Origin: Azorinus chamasolen | Lineage: Eukaryota; Mollusca; Bivalvia; Cardiida; Solecurtidae | Reading direction: 5' to 3' | DNA length: 64,000 nt | NCBI GenBank assembly: GCA_963576725.1 | Contig: OY755240.1 | Location: 18,067,743-18,131,742, forward strand | Part shown: positions 24,001-34,384 of the stretch, one piece after another | Layout: every line of letters starts with the position of its first letter | Position numbering within the stretch: the stretch's first letter is position 1 | The notes under the pieces: model-generated | Databases searched by the model: none | The model's input: only the letters and a program-made list of their open reading frames with translations | Told to the model about the DNA's origin: nothing | Program-made: the position numbers and the translations under genes

Positions 24001-24259
24001 CAAGTACAAATGTAATCTCAAGGTACTTTTGCGACACGGTATTTCACATCCTGAATTTTATGGTGATGTGATTTACAAACTTCGTAGGATTATTGGACAT
24101 ACCCATTTTCTCACTTTGTTCATCAAATATATAAAACAATTCATTAAAAAGGGATATGATCCTGTATTATTACAACATACTGCATGTTTGGTTGTGAACC
24201 CTTTTACAGTTGGCAATCACGCTGGCCTCTTTGCATGTACGCCGACAAGAAAGGTTTAG
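21068..24259 (+). CDS. Naiad GIY-YIG endonuclease / reverse transcriptase, three in-frame TGA (Sec) codons
   Basis: One frame of 1064 codons, ending in TAG. Residues 1-147 are basic and include a cysteine cluster (CICCSNISC) and TVNGRTF. TGA codon 148 stands where the first Cys of the CCHH finger next to GIY-YIG is expected (U-NAPSC). GIQYVGQTGR (154-163) is the GIY-YIG core, and E226 in ISELNWIKKL is the likely catalytic Glu. TGA codon 436 (N-U-DC) replaces the first Cys of the CxC linker. TGA codon 574 follows NNMIII. RT follows: YWLPKLHKKP, motif A YDFSTLYTTLPH (D712), motif B GIPMGTNCAP (from 795), motif C YLDD (D842, D843), then the thumb. The endonuclease nicks DNA and the RT primes from the nick. 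The start is the first ATG after an in-frame TGA 48 bases upstream. No frameshift, TAA or internal TAG occurs. Confidence 0.9.
21509..21511 (+). promoter_or_regulatory. In-frame TGA, predicted selenocysteine codon 1
   Basis: Codon 148, between IYVLI and NAPSCGIQYVG. Related elements are expected to have Cys here (first Cys of the CCHH motif). Confidence 0.8.
22373..22375 (+). promoter_or_regulatory. In-frame TGA, predicted selenocysteine codon 2
   Basis: Codon 436, in DN-U-DCATSKF. The context is the CxC motif that links endonuclease and RT in this clade. Confidence 0.8.
22787..22789 (+). promoter_or_regulatory. In-frame TGA, predicted selenocysteine codon 3
   Basis: Codon 574, in NNMIII-U-RLHYIDVLKQE, at the start of the RT domain. 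A Cys in relatives is expected but not verified. Confidence 0.75.
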
Positions 24260-24321
24260 TACTCTATGAAGGCGACCTCTTAAATCCAGAAATGGAAGGA
24301 GAACGTCGGATATCTGTACTA
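24257..24321 (+). promoter_or_regulatory. SECIS element overlapping the stop codon
   Basis: Helix I TAGTAC (24257-24262, starting with the TAG stop) pairs with GTACTA (24316-24321). The quartet is ATGA (24266-24269) against GGAT (24308-24311), giving the tandem G-A pairs. Helix II GGCGACCTCTT (24271-24281) pairs with AAGGAGAACGTC, with a small internal mismatch. AAA (24282-24284) is unpaired, followed by the mini-hairpin TCCA-GAAA-TGGA. This is the form 2 SECIS layout. Such an element recruits SBP2 and the selenocysteine elongation factor so that UGA is read as Sec. Confidence 0.85.
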
Positions 24322-24767
24322 TTTCATTTTTGTCGTACCCTTTATTACTTTTCTACAGTTACTCTGTTTGCAGCTCAATCATTGAGTACACTAGCGATAG
24401 GTGGATACAGTATGTTCAATTAAATGTTTTTTTGTTATACATGCACTTTACAACTGTATTTGCTGTCGCGGTTGTTGTAGATTAGTCGGAGAGGGGATAC
24501 GTTTATTTACACTGTTTGTCTTTTAGGATGGGGATGGAATAAGGGTGAGGTTGGGCGCCCATAAACCGGTTTAAACCCCCGGTGACTTTTGTCACTGACC
24601 GTTCCAAGGCGGTACTTCCATCTTCCTCCTATTGAATGTTTGTTTTGTCTTTGTGCGTCTCTTGTTGTTTTTTCTACCCATGTACATTTGCTGTTTCCTT
24701 GTGTTGCTGTTCGGGCGAGTGTTTGTTCTGTATGTGGTATTTCCTGCATGACTCATTTTTGTACTTC
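24322..24767 (+). other. Naiad 3' UTR
   Basis: Conserved between copies. It contains AAACCGGTTTAAACC (24563-24577), the hairpin GTGAC-TTTT-GTCAC (24582-24595) and GGCGGTACTTCC. Most solo fragments in the window derive from this part, as expected for 5'-truncating retroelements. Confidence 0.8.
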
Positions 24768-24944
24768 GTCCCAGTTACTAAGCAAATCTAATAACACCTT
24801 TCATTCATCGTTTCTATATGTAAGGAGAATTTATAACAAACCACGTTACTGCTGAAATATTGGCTGCAAAAAAATGTGTATGTTATGCTATAAATAGAAT
24901 CTTGCATTCGTGTTCATGATCATTGGATTTATTAAATTCGTCTT

Positions 24945-25008
24945 TTTAAAACGATTGAAAAAAAACTCGCTTAAGCTCGTGTCTTATCGTTTTAAAAGAC
25001 TTAAGACT
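24945..25008. repeat. Fold-back with CTCG core
   Basis: Arms GTCTTTTTAAAACGAT and ATCGTTTTAAAAGAC flank the core ACTCGCTTAAGCTCGT. See the related fold-backs at 50506 and 50848. Confidence 0.8.
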
Positions 25009-25405
25009 GAGAATTGGTTCGGGTGCATTGTTATTCCCTTAGAAAATTAAACTGGTTAAGAGACGAGCAAATTGTGGACCCTTATGCTCCCGCTCCGCAA
25101 GATACCGGAGCGTAACAATATTTATAAGTAATACATGATGATTCATTATTATTAATTCTGGCATTCAAACACTAGACAGTTTTTTGTATTAGCTAAATAT
25201 ATATAAATTCACCCTCGTTAGGAGCTTACTTGTCTAGTTCTACTCTCTTTGCCTAGAAGTTAAAGCGCTAAACAGAATGCCAATAAAGAAGAAATTAGAC
25301 ACATTGTACGTTAATTGTTTCCTAAACTCCGTTGATAGATTTCTGTATGACTTCCATCATAATAAGCTGGCACATGTGTTAAAGATACAACGTCGAAGTA
25401 AATAC
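25009..25405. other. Nothing recognised
   Basis: No gene or repeat assignment. Confidence 0.4.
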
Positions 25406-26165
25406 ATCAATAACAGTAGTGGTAGTTTGAGTTGTACTATTAGCATTAGAAGTAGTAGTATGAGTTGAAGAAGTAGTAAAAGTAGTAGTGATAGCAGTAG
25501 CAGGAGAAGGAGTAGTAACAACAGCAGTAGCAGTAGTAATGGAGATAGTAGTAGTACCGGTACAAGTATTACTTATACATGTAGTAGCTGTAATAGTAAT
25601 AGTAGAAGTAGAAGCAGTAACGTAGTAGAAGTAGCAGCAGTAGTGGTAACAGTAGTAAAAGTAGTACTAGTAGTTAAAGTAGTACAGATATCAGTAGTAG
25701 TAGAAGTATCAGTAGTAGTAACAGTCAGATAAAGCGATATAAGTAGTAGTGGTAGTAGTAGGTTGTAGAAAGATTAGGAGTAGTAAATGTAGCGGCTTAA
25801 GTAGTATTAGTAGAATACTTAGTGTTAGTAGTAGTGGTGGTGGTGATAATGGTAGTTGTGGTAGTAGTGGTAGTAGTAGTATTGGTAATAGAAGTACCAA
25901 TAGTAGTAGTAGTAATAGTAGTACTAGTAGTAATTTTAGTAGAAGTAGTAGTAATAGTGGTAGTGACAGAGGAATATGTAGAAGTGAAGGTAAGAACAGT
26001 AAATTCAGTTTTAAAAGAAGTAGTAGTAGAAGAAGAAGAAGAAGTGTAGTGGTAGAAGTTGTAAAAGGGGAGGTAAAACCAGTGCAGTTGTAGTAGCATT
26101 AGGAAGTAGTAGTGTGAAGTAGGATGAGTAGTAGAGGTACCAGTAGTAGAAAGGAAATAGTATGG
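25406..26165. repeat. Long imperfect AGT/GTA trinucleotide microsatellite
   Basis: About 750 bp of AGT, AGA, GGT and AGC triplets keeps one phase over long runs. Reading frames on both strands are low-complexity (poly-S/R/V one way, poly-T/L the other) and are artefacts. Confidence 0.85.
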
Positions 26166-26500
26166 TACACGCATTTGCAAACAGTTAAGATCTAGATGAA
26201 AACCTAGTAATTTGGAATCACATTAAGATTCAAGCTTTTGAATAATCAAGCAATAGTCCCTAGAAAGCTTTATCGAACCTGAATCCGTCATAGTGGCACC
26301 AGATTTAAAGAGATGCATTCATTATATTTTCGACGGGACAAGAATTGATCACTCCCTAACTACTTAGATAAAAAAGAGCTACCCGGCGTCTCATCAGGAT
26401 CCGAACTGATTGACATTGATACGCAGTTTCCAAATAAATATTGACAAATTGTATACACTATCTCCCTGTAAACCTGTATGTCAATGTGTTTATTGTTTTG
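26166..26500. repeat. Unassigned, with dispersed repeat D7 copy 1
   Basis: 26315-26440 is collinear with 41310-41430 (CGACGGGACAA, TTGATCACNCCCTAACT, CATCAGGATC). It contains half of a hairpin-family site (GGCGTCTCATCAGGATCC). Confidence 0.6.
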
Positions 26501-26504
26501 TTTT

Positions 26505-27440
26505 GATTTTTGCAATATAGTCCCCGGTGTATGCCTTTAAACATTCAACACACTTATTGTAATATATTGAACAAAAACGGCGTTTCACCAAGAATTACCT
26601 ACAGTTTATACAGCGTACTAAATGGGATTAACGATGTTTTCGTATATTCACTGGGAGGGAAGAAAATATGTACAATATCTATATTTTCAGATGGATATTA
26701 TATGCGAATTACTGTGATTGTTGTTATTGTCGTTTCTGCTGCTGTTGTTGTTGGTGGTGTTGTTGTTGTTTGTTGTTTTCTTGTCCTGTATTTGTTTGTG
26801 TTCGTTCTATGCTCTTCACTGTTTTTAAAGTGTCGTCTGTAGTGTCTGTACACTTTTGCCTAATAGACACAGAAAGAGTCGAGACCCAGATCAGACGACT
26901 CACTATGTAGTATAAGGAACTGGTTCTACAGTTTCTGGCAAGGTTTAGGTATCATTTTTTAATATATCATTTTAAAATGCATAGTAATGATGTCAAAATT
27001 GCTTGTATTAAAAATCAGGAGGTAAATGGTTAAATATATGCTTTGACTTCTCCATGCTTACATAAAAAATAACCTGGTGAGGTGTGCCGGGTTTTATTAT
27101 AGTATTATAAGACATTTATTATTGAGACAATTATCAGTAAATACATTTTGTAATGTGTATATAGATCTAGATAACATCTTAAAATGAAAAACAAAATATG
27201 TTTAACTTTATTCAGACATTACAATTACATGCCCTTAGCAGCGATTCATTTATTGAAAACAGGCGTCTTGAGAATTAGGTCTGCTAATCAGGCGGTAACA
27301 ATTACAACATAGTAAGAATAGTGTGAGGTACATCAGGCAGTGTATATGCCTCGTGTTGGAATATGTGCATTCTGAGTACAAAATGATATATTTTCCGGCA
27401 AAACCGTCAACATTTCTTCGAATTAAAAACTGTGTTACAC
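26505..27440 (+). repeat. Dispersed repeat D2, copy 2 (MITE-free)
   Basis: Collinear with 8440-9516 but without the MITE: CCTTTAAACATTC at about 26536 is the empty site. Its hairpin-family half site (CCCAGATCAGACGACTC, about 26885-26901) matches a site in copy 1 near 9036. Confidence 0.8.
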
Positions 27441-27469
27441 TTAAATATATTTTCGTTTAACGTGCAATT

Positions 27470-27790
27470 GACCAATGTTTTTGCCATCGCGGTTGTTGTA
27501 GGTTAGTCCGATAGGGGATACGTTTATTTACACTGTTTGTCGTTTAGGGTGGGGCTTAAATAAGTGTGAGGTCTGACACCAATAACCAGTTTTAAATCTC
27601 CAGAGACATGTGTCACTGATCGTTCCAAGTCGATACTTTCATCTCCCTCCTATTGTTTATTTGTTATGTCTTTGTTCGTATATTTTATATGCATGTACAA
27701 TTGCCGTTTTTCGTCGTGGTACCGTTCGGACTGTTGAGTGTTTTGTATGCGACGTTTCCAGCATGACGTATACATGTACTGTTGATACCG
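27470..27790 (+). mobile_element. Naiad 3'-UTR fragment, type A, plus strand
   Basis: Diverged match to 24460-24765, from GGTTGTTGTAG through GTTCCAAGTCGATACTTTC to CCAGCATGACGTATACATGTACT. No coding part. Confidence 0.75.
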
Positions 27791-28240
27791 AAGTCAATTA
27801 TTTATATAGTAAAATCAGAATGGCATAAAACGTTTTAATCTATCAATACAATGTTAGAAACGTAAACATAGCATTCAATGACAACTCGTATTTTAGCCGG
27901 ATATTTCGAGAACAATCTCGGCTTTTAGTTTGGCGAAAAACGGGCGGGCGGGCCATCGGGCGGACGCACTTTTAATTAATATTTGGTTTGCACGAACTGT
28001 TAGTAAAAAGTACGTTGTACTTTATTTAGTCCAGGCCTGGCTTGGCGATAGTGTCCTTTATGGACCCATGACTGTTTGGCCTTAATATATCATTTGTGGA
28101 ACCATGGGTATATATACTTGGTGGAGCCCGTAATTATTGCATATCTTTGATGGAAGCCATACATTATACTTGGTGGAAAGACATTGGCATTATCCTTAGC
28201 GGAGTTCATGTGCGTTATCCTTGGTGGAGCCCTTAAGCGT
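27791..28240. repeat. Unassigned, with a short degenerate tandem repeat
   Basis: Around 28100-28240 a TTGGTGGAGCC-like unit recurs about every 30-35 bp, four or five times, with heavy divergence. Nothing else was recognised. Confidence 0.45.
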
Positions 28241-28348
28241 ACATCCTTTATAAATATAAATATCGTGTACATTGTGTAAAGCACGCCTAGAGAATGTGTA
28301 ATGTACACCTAAAGAAGATATTTTAAAGATACTTATCTGTGCTATATA

Positions 28349-29256
28349 CAGTCGAGCTTGTCTTATACGACCTTCGATAGGAGGCGGCTAATAAGGTCAT
28401 ATAAGACAGCCGGTCATATAACGCAGCCTCATTATGGTCTTTATTTATTATCTTAAATAAAAGATTAAAAACGATGTACATGTATATACTCTCTTCTTCA
28501 AATTTATATTTGTTACGATAGGCAACAGAAAGTGTTACTCCACAAATGCCAGGTCACTAGAGATATTTATATATTTTCTGACTGAGCAAATCTGACTTAC
28601 TTTTCCAAAATTGGATTAGGAATGGGAGGGGCTTACAAGTGGAGACCACAACCTGGCAAAATACTCGATAAGTCAGATTAACACAAACAAATGTGATGAG
28701 CACGTAAACAAAATGTCTTCTTCGGTTTACCAAACAAGTTCGCTTTTTTAAAACAATCAAGTCACTACGCGTTAAACTCATAAGTATTTCTTTAAAAGAT
28801 CATTAAGGTTTTATCAGCTCATTGTTTTAGAAATAATTGTGCTAAATAATATGCACGCTTGTGTTAACGCAAACAATTGTATTAAGCAATTAATTCTATT
28901 GATGTGTACTAGCGTATATGGTGCCCTTACGAAGTGTGAAAAACACGCGGCACCGGGATGGCAACAATCAAAACAGTGTACATGTGTCTTTGCCATCCTT
29001 TTGTTTTGGAGTAATTAGGGTGTGTACACACATGTTTTGACTTTTTCACAAAGGGTCGTCTCATGATCGTTTAACACAACCGAATTTCCCCCCAATATAA
29101 ACGTTACGGAGCACTAAACACGGTCGGGTAACAGGTAAGACAGCTAGTCGTTATATAGAACCCAAATATATAGTAAGTTCGTTCGGTAGCAAAAAGTACA
29201 ATCGTTTAACACAGCAAGTTGGTATATACAGCTGGTCGTTAAGACAAGCTCGAGTG
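28349..29256. mobile_element. 908-bp TIR element with TA target duplication
   Basis: Ends CAGTCGAGCTTGTCTTA and TAAGACAAGCTCGAGTG are inverted repeats flanked by TA on both sides. The flanks joined together match 31605-31735, where the same sequence is uninterrupted with a single TA. TA duplication and CAGT-starting ends suggest a non-autonomous pogo/Tc1-mariner-like transposon (inference). No transposase frame was found. Confidence 0.8.
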
Positions 29257-29258
29257 TA

Positions 29259-29960
29259 TTGATTTTGTGGACACTTGTGGTGTAAAATTATTTTCTAAAC
29301 TGTATTACTTGTATATTTTTATGAATACGTTTATCGCTCTATAAAGTGCTGACCCTGACCAGTGGACTCCTCCAGGAACCCTTTGTTCTTGGTAATGTTT
29401 GCCATGTATATCATACATCGCGAGATTTTATAGCTTATGTGAGCTGTATCAATGAGATTGGAGCGCTCCTCTTGGAACCCACTGATATTGGTATACACTG
29501 TTTATATGGAATCGTTTGACGTTTGTGGCTTAAATGATATTGTTAAAGCAAGTAGTGCAGATTCTGATCGGGGGCTCCTCTGGGAAAAGCAAAAAAAGTA
29601 ATTGAAATGCTCCTCTTAGACAGACCTCTCTGGTCTGGGTCTACACTAGTTGCATGTGTTATAATGTACGGGCTCACGGGATGTAATGTCGATAGCTGTT
29701 TCAATATATAAAAGAAAAACAGTCAATATGCTTTTGTAATTATGTTATCAGAATACAAAGGCATTTTTTGATGTAATTTAGATTGTCAAAAAATCAATAT
29801 GTACCTTTACAATTCGGTTTGTGCGGTATCTTTGTGTGCAGGGATAATTGGACGATTAACAATTTTCTTCTGCAAGACTTTCGTCTGCGAATTGACGTCG
29901 TCTGCTCACACTTTATTCATTTTTTTATTTGCACAACTATTACGTGCTTAGTGTCTAAAA
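29259..29960 (+). repeat. Dispersed repeat D5, copy 2
   Basis: Collinear with 17390-18115. The short frame seen in copy 1 is disrupted here. Hairpin-family half sites lie at 29555-29640. Confidence 0.7.
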
Positions 29961-30180
29961 TTTTGGCTTATCTGAGTGTCAACAGCGTGGTTTTTGATCG
30001 GACACACTGGGTTTATTCAATAGGTTACCATATTTGTGAAATACTACGTTGCATGCGTCTAAAGGATACTTTAATTATATATGACCTTATTATTTAGTTT
30101 TTACATGGAACAGCAATCATTAAATTCACAAGGTGCAAAACCATTGGCATTTGTTATATCTCTCCCGTTTATTCAATGGC
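29961..30180. other. Nothing recognised
   Basis: No gene or repeat assignment. Confidence 0.4.
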
Positions 30181-31610
30181 ATTGTTTTTGCAAGAGTTTC
30201 TGTCTTTCCATCCGGCGTCTGTCCGTCCGTCTACCTGTCTCTCACAAACTTGTTTCACGCGTATTCTCCTTAAAGTCTTGGAGTTATTGCCCCTGATTAG
30301 AAATTGGATATTGTTTATTGTCTATCTGTCAAAATATTGTGTCCCGCGTATCTCTGAAACCAAAAGAGCTAGAGTCACCAAACTTCATAGGAGTGTTCAC
30401 CAGCATGAGTTGGTGTGCACCTGGGGATCTTTAATTGTCTCCCTCTGATGAAGTTGGAGTGGTGGTCAGATGACATCTCGTGTTGCAAGTATCGCTGAAA
30501 CCGCTAGGACTAGACTCACAAAAAATCACAGGAATGTTTATCAGTTGTTGTTTACTTGTAGTTTTTTAATTGTCTCCCTCCGCTTATAATTATTGAGTTA
30601 TTGCCCCGGATATGAAAATTTAAAATTAAGAAACTATGTGTCGCTAGAGTCACAAAACTTCAAGGAGTTGTCGTGCACCTTTGGAGTTTATTGCCCCTGA
30701 TGACTTAAAATCTCTGAAATCGCCAGGGCTAGAGCCTCCAATTTCCACAGGAATGTTGATTAGTATAAGTTGTTGTAAACCTGTTCTATGTGAATTGTCT
30801 CCCCTAATAATCATTGAGTTATTGCCAATGATAAGATAAAATTAGAGGAACTTTGTGTCACGCGTATCTCTGAATCTAGTAGGGCTAGAGTCACCAAACT
30901 TTACTTGGATCTTAATCAGCATGTGCACCGTATGTTCTTGAATTGTCTCCTCTTCTGAGTTATTGCCCCTAACTAAAAGTTAGACAAGCTTTTTTGTGTC
31001 GCGTTTATCTCTGTAACTGTCAAACTTTTTCGCGCGTATCTCTGAAACAAGTAGCGCTAGCGTAACAACACTTCACAAAAATTATCACCAGCATGTGATG
31101 GTGTGCATCTGGGATTGTTGAATTGTCTCTCCCAGATACTTTTTCTCCTGATGATTTAAATTTGGACAGTTTTTGTGTCGGGGGTATCTCTGAAACCGTT
31201 AAGGCTAGAGTCACCCGAAGTTGTTGACAAGCATGATAATTGTTGGTAACACCTGGCATTTGTAATCCCCCCACCCCTGATAACTTTTGACAAAATTTGT
31301 GTTGCGCGTATCTCTGACACCGCTAGGGCTAGAGTCACCACTAGAGGATGATTGTGACAAAAACAAACCTCTAGTTGCCCCTGATATGATGAATAAAATT
31401 AGAGAAACGTTGTGTCGCACGTATCTCTAAACGAGTTGGACTAGAGCCACCAAACTTCACATGAATGTTGACAAGCATTTGTTATATCAATGTTTTGCCC
31501 CTGTGTTTTTATTGTCTCTCCTGATAACGTTCGAGTTATTGTCCCTGTTGTCTTAAAATAGAGAAACTTTGTGTTGTGCGTATCTCCGATGAAACCTCTA
31601 GGGCGAGATA
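30181..31610 (+). repeat. Degenerate tandem array, about 130-190 bp unit, about nine units
   Basis: Recurring blocks in fixed order: GCGTATCTCTGAAACC, GCTAGAGTCACCAAACTTCA, CAGCATGAGTTG, TGTGCACCTGGG, GAATTGTCTCCC and GAGTTATTGCCCCTGA. Units are strongly diverged and some are truncated. Extra units lie at 34385-34570. Confidence 0.75.
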
Positions 31611-31735
31611 TAAATATCGTGTACATTGTGTAAAGCACGCATAGAGAATGTGTAATGTTCACCTAGAGAAGTTATTTTAAAGATACTTTTCTGTGTTAGA
31701 TATTGATTTTGTGGATACGTATGGTGTAAGTGTGC
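31605..31735 (+). repeat. Paralogous empty site of the 908-bp TIR element
   Basis: Matches 28242-28348 joined to 29257-29290 (TATCGTGTACATTGTGTAAA, then ATTGATTTTGTGGA) with one TA where the element sits in the other copy. Confidence 0.75.
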
Positions 31736-32350
31736 CACGTATCGGCGGCTGTACAAGGCTGAACAAGGCTAAGAACAGAACTTTCCCAGGTGGAGCTGTA
31801 TTGCAGGCGAAATATGGACAATAGCTAAGTGATGAACACTACAACAGAGGGTTTGAGTGTTATGTCTTGTATTGACGATAGTGAAGTATATCTTTATTTG
31901 TCGTGTATGTATAGATATATGACGGTATACTTGTTGTTAGTATGATGTAAAAAAGAATTAAGCACAATAATTTCTGCACCACAAACTTCGTTTGTGACAC
32001 TCGTGGGAGTGTCGAATATGAAAAACAGTGTGTATATGTTTCTAAATGTTTCCAAAGATGACATATAGACCAAACTCAGATGATATTTCGCCTAGTAGGT
32101 CATGTATTTGATGACAAAGTAAATCTGAAAATGAGCTGATATCATATATCCTGAAATTGGGAGATCCTTCGAAAGCAAAAGTAGCAATGCTAAAAGAGAC
32201 AATTGCAGACTCGGTTTTATTGAGTCTGTTCATGTGTATCTATTGCATTTGCAATACTACTCACGCCCCTAGTAATGTAGGATATAACCAATCAACCATA
32301 CTGTATAGTTTAACCGGTATGAATAGGAACTTTCATATATGTCAGAATAA
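31736..32350 (+). repeat. Mostly unassigned; D3 fragment at 32150-32285
   Basis: The D3 copy reads GAGATCCTTCGAAAGCAAAAG, GCAGACTCGGTTTTATTGAG and CAATACTACTCACGCCCCTAG. Nothing else was recognised. Confidence 0.55.
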
Positions 32351-32354
32351 ATAA

Positions 32355-32690
32355 AACGAGTCAATTCAAGCAGGAACAGTCACACACAAAACCCAACTAA
32401 CCCCAAAACGCCGATACAAACGACAAACACGCGCAAACATCCACACATTATTCCTATTTAAAACAACTACAAATGTACATGTACAAAGACTCAAGTACAC
32501 CAGGCAAATATAACAGTAAGAGTAACAAGAGAGAAGCGCCTTGAAATGACCAGTGCCTAAATAACCACTAGGGGATAAACCAGTTCACGACGCCATAACC
32601 TCACTATTATTCTCAAGGTCGCCCTATTTTAACAGTGCAAATAGAGGTATCCCCACCGGACTTCCCAAAACCATAGAAGACTGTTAGCTC
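32355..32690 (-). mobile_element. Diverged Naiad 3'-UTR fragment
   Basis: Block order follows the type B 3' UTR: a TCAAGCAGG end, GCGCCTTGAAATGACCAGTG, GGGGATAAACCAGTT, then AGAGGTATCCCCACCGGACTT. More diverged than the other B fragments. Confidence 0.65.
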
Positions 32691-32757
32691 AAAACAAAAA
32701 TGTTTGACATGTTATACTACTATGACATCCATTACCCTGATATCTGGCTTGTCACTA

Positions 32758-33484
32758 AAGGGGCCGTCACACAGTAACGTTCTGTCAACGTTCTCTGAAC
32801 ATTTCAATCGTTCAATTTTTGAGCGTTCTAGAGTGAGGATGACACATCTGGCGTGTGATAAACGTGTACCTGACGCATGCCTAGACATGAGAAGCGTGTA
32901 ACAGCGACCAAGTAATATACCCCCGAAAATCATTAGCGTATGCTAACGTACCACTGGCGCACAACGAACGATTTGTGAACGTTAGACGAGCGTGTTGAGC
33001 ATGTGACTAACGTGTGAATAACGACAGAATAGCGTTTTGACGTTCGTTTGACTTTAGTCACACGCTGCGTGTGCTAGGGGACCATTCAGCGGTAGTTGAC
33101 AGGTGGCCAGTGGGTCGTTCACTGCCAGGCAAACGATTAGTAACAACCAAGCAACGCTAGAGTAACGAATGACTAACGATATCCGAACGCGTGCAACGCT
33201 CATCGAACGTTAGCAAAATGTTCCATTAACGTTATCAAACGTTCTTCAGCGTTTAAGATTAAACGTTGAGGAACGCTTGTCTCAGTGAGAACTTTTGTGC
33301 ATGTTCAAAACTTTTATTCCGAACCAGCGTTCTCCGCCGATTCCCGGCGATCATCGACGTTCACTAGCTTTCACATGCGTTCGCACACCGCTCTCCTGGC
33401 GCTATCCCTACGACCAGGGGCGACTACCAACGTTTACTCAAACGCCAGAGAACGCTGACCAGAACGTCATGGTGGGACGGGCCC
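32758..33484. mobile_element. Putative 0.7-kb TIR element rich in AACGTTC sub-repeats
   Basis: The left end starts AGGGGCCGTCACACAGTAACG and the right end finishes ACGTCATGGTGGGACGGGCCC, an imperfect inverted repeat. The interior is packed with AACGTTC/GAACGTT-like words in both orientations and is richer in GC and CpG than its surroundings. Its right edge abuts the D4 repeat. No transposase was seen and the superfamily is unknown. Confidence 0.6.
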
Positions 33485-33489
33485 ATAAG

Positions 33490-34355
33490 CAATATGACAT
33501 CTAACAAACTAGCATACGAGCATTTGCGTTGGCATACTCATTTAGTCTGACTTACCTTCTGATCCTTCGAGATCATGAATTTCAGTACTTCTTGTTCTGA
33601 AAATTGAATACCGCTTAAGCCGGTGCTAGGGGGCGTGAGCAGTGTTGCACTTTCAATTACTGTTCATGAACAGACTCAATAAAACCGAGTCTGTAATTTT
33701 CTTTTTGTGTTGCAATTTTTGCTCTCGGGGTTCACCTCCCTTCAGGATTTAAACAAATTCAATGTTCATGTTGATTGTCCAAGTGCGTGAGGAGTGTTTA
33801 CCATTATATAAAACTGTTCAACAGACAAAAGTCTTGTCGATAAAAATTGTTTTTAAAACGGAGATAACGCTGTCTTAAATGTCATAATAGTTTCATGTAA
33901 TTCCCTCTTGTATTTCTATTGTCACATTAACGGCCGTAAGGATTCCTTACAATTCATTATTTTGACACTATTTTCTGTATTTTGTCTGACCTTTTATTTT
34001 TTACTGTATACTTCTTAGCCCTTTTTTCACAACAGTTCCAAATGACATTTTGAAATACTTTATGGAATTTCCCTAAATATACATATGATATTATCTGGTT
34101 TTAACTATTCTTACTAGTCATGCCTTTATCTCTACATATGTCACTTTTGTGTGGTGATCTATAAAGCGAATATTAAAAGCGATCGCTTCCACGATCAGTA
34201 TTGTTGGGATATGATAACGAACGGTTTCTTTCATCGATAACAGAGAAATATATCAAAGATATTCCAATGCGAATTGTATGCATCCTGTAAATATGAGAGT
34301 TGTAGTATTTGTCGGAATAAAATGTTATAGTGATTGAGCTTCACAAAGTTATTCT
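33490..34355 (+). repeat. Dispersed repeat D4, copy 2, interrupted by D3
   Basis: Collinear with 13690-14450, except that a D3 element (about 33552-33747, minus strand) sits between TAGTCTGACTTA and TTTAAACAAATTCAATG. Confidence 0.7.
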
Positions 34356-34384
34356 CAGGAGAAATTCAAAACGGTGCACATGCT

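Larger units (their letters stand above)
20741..24767 (+). mobile_element. Full-length Naiad Penelope-like retrotransposon, type A
   Basis: One long reading frame with an N-terminal GIY-YIG endonuclease and a C-terminal RT, followed by a SECIS and a 3' UTR ending near TTTTTGTACTT. The permuted domain order is the mark of the Naiad/Chlamys branch of Penelope-like elements; canonical ones have the endonuclease at the C-terminus. The 3' boundary is supported by the shared end of copies at 7023 and 39446. The 5' boundary is a guess. The leader (about 20750-21067) contains repeated GTGACGT motifs. Confidence 0.85.

Noticed and set aside
25709..26180. Ser/Val/Thr-rich frames as low-complexity proteins
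   Set aside because: They are products of the AGT microsatellite on both strands. The same applies at 38797-39379, 39639-39939 and 40128-40530.
30181..31610. CRISPR-like array
   Set aside because: Units are long, degenerate and without conserved short repeats or unique spacers, and the genome is eukaryotic.
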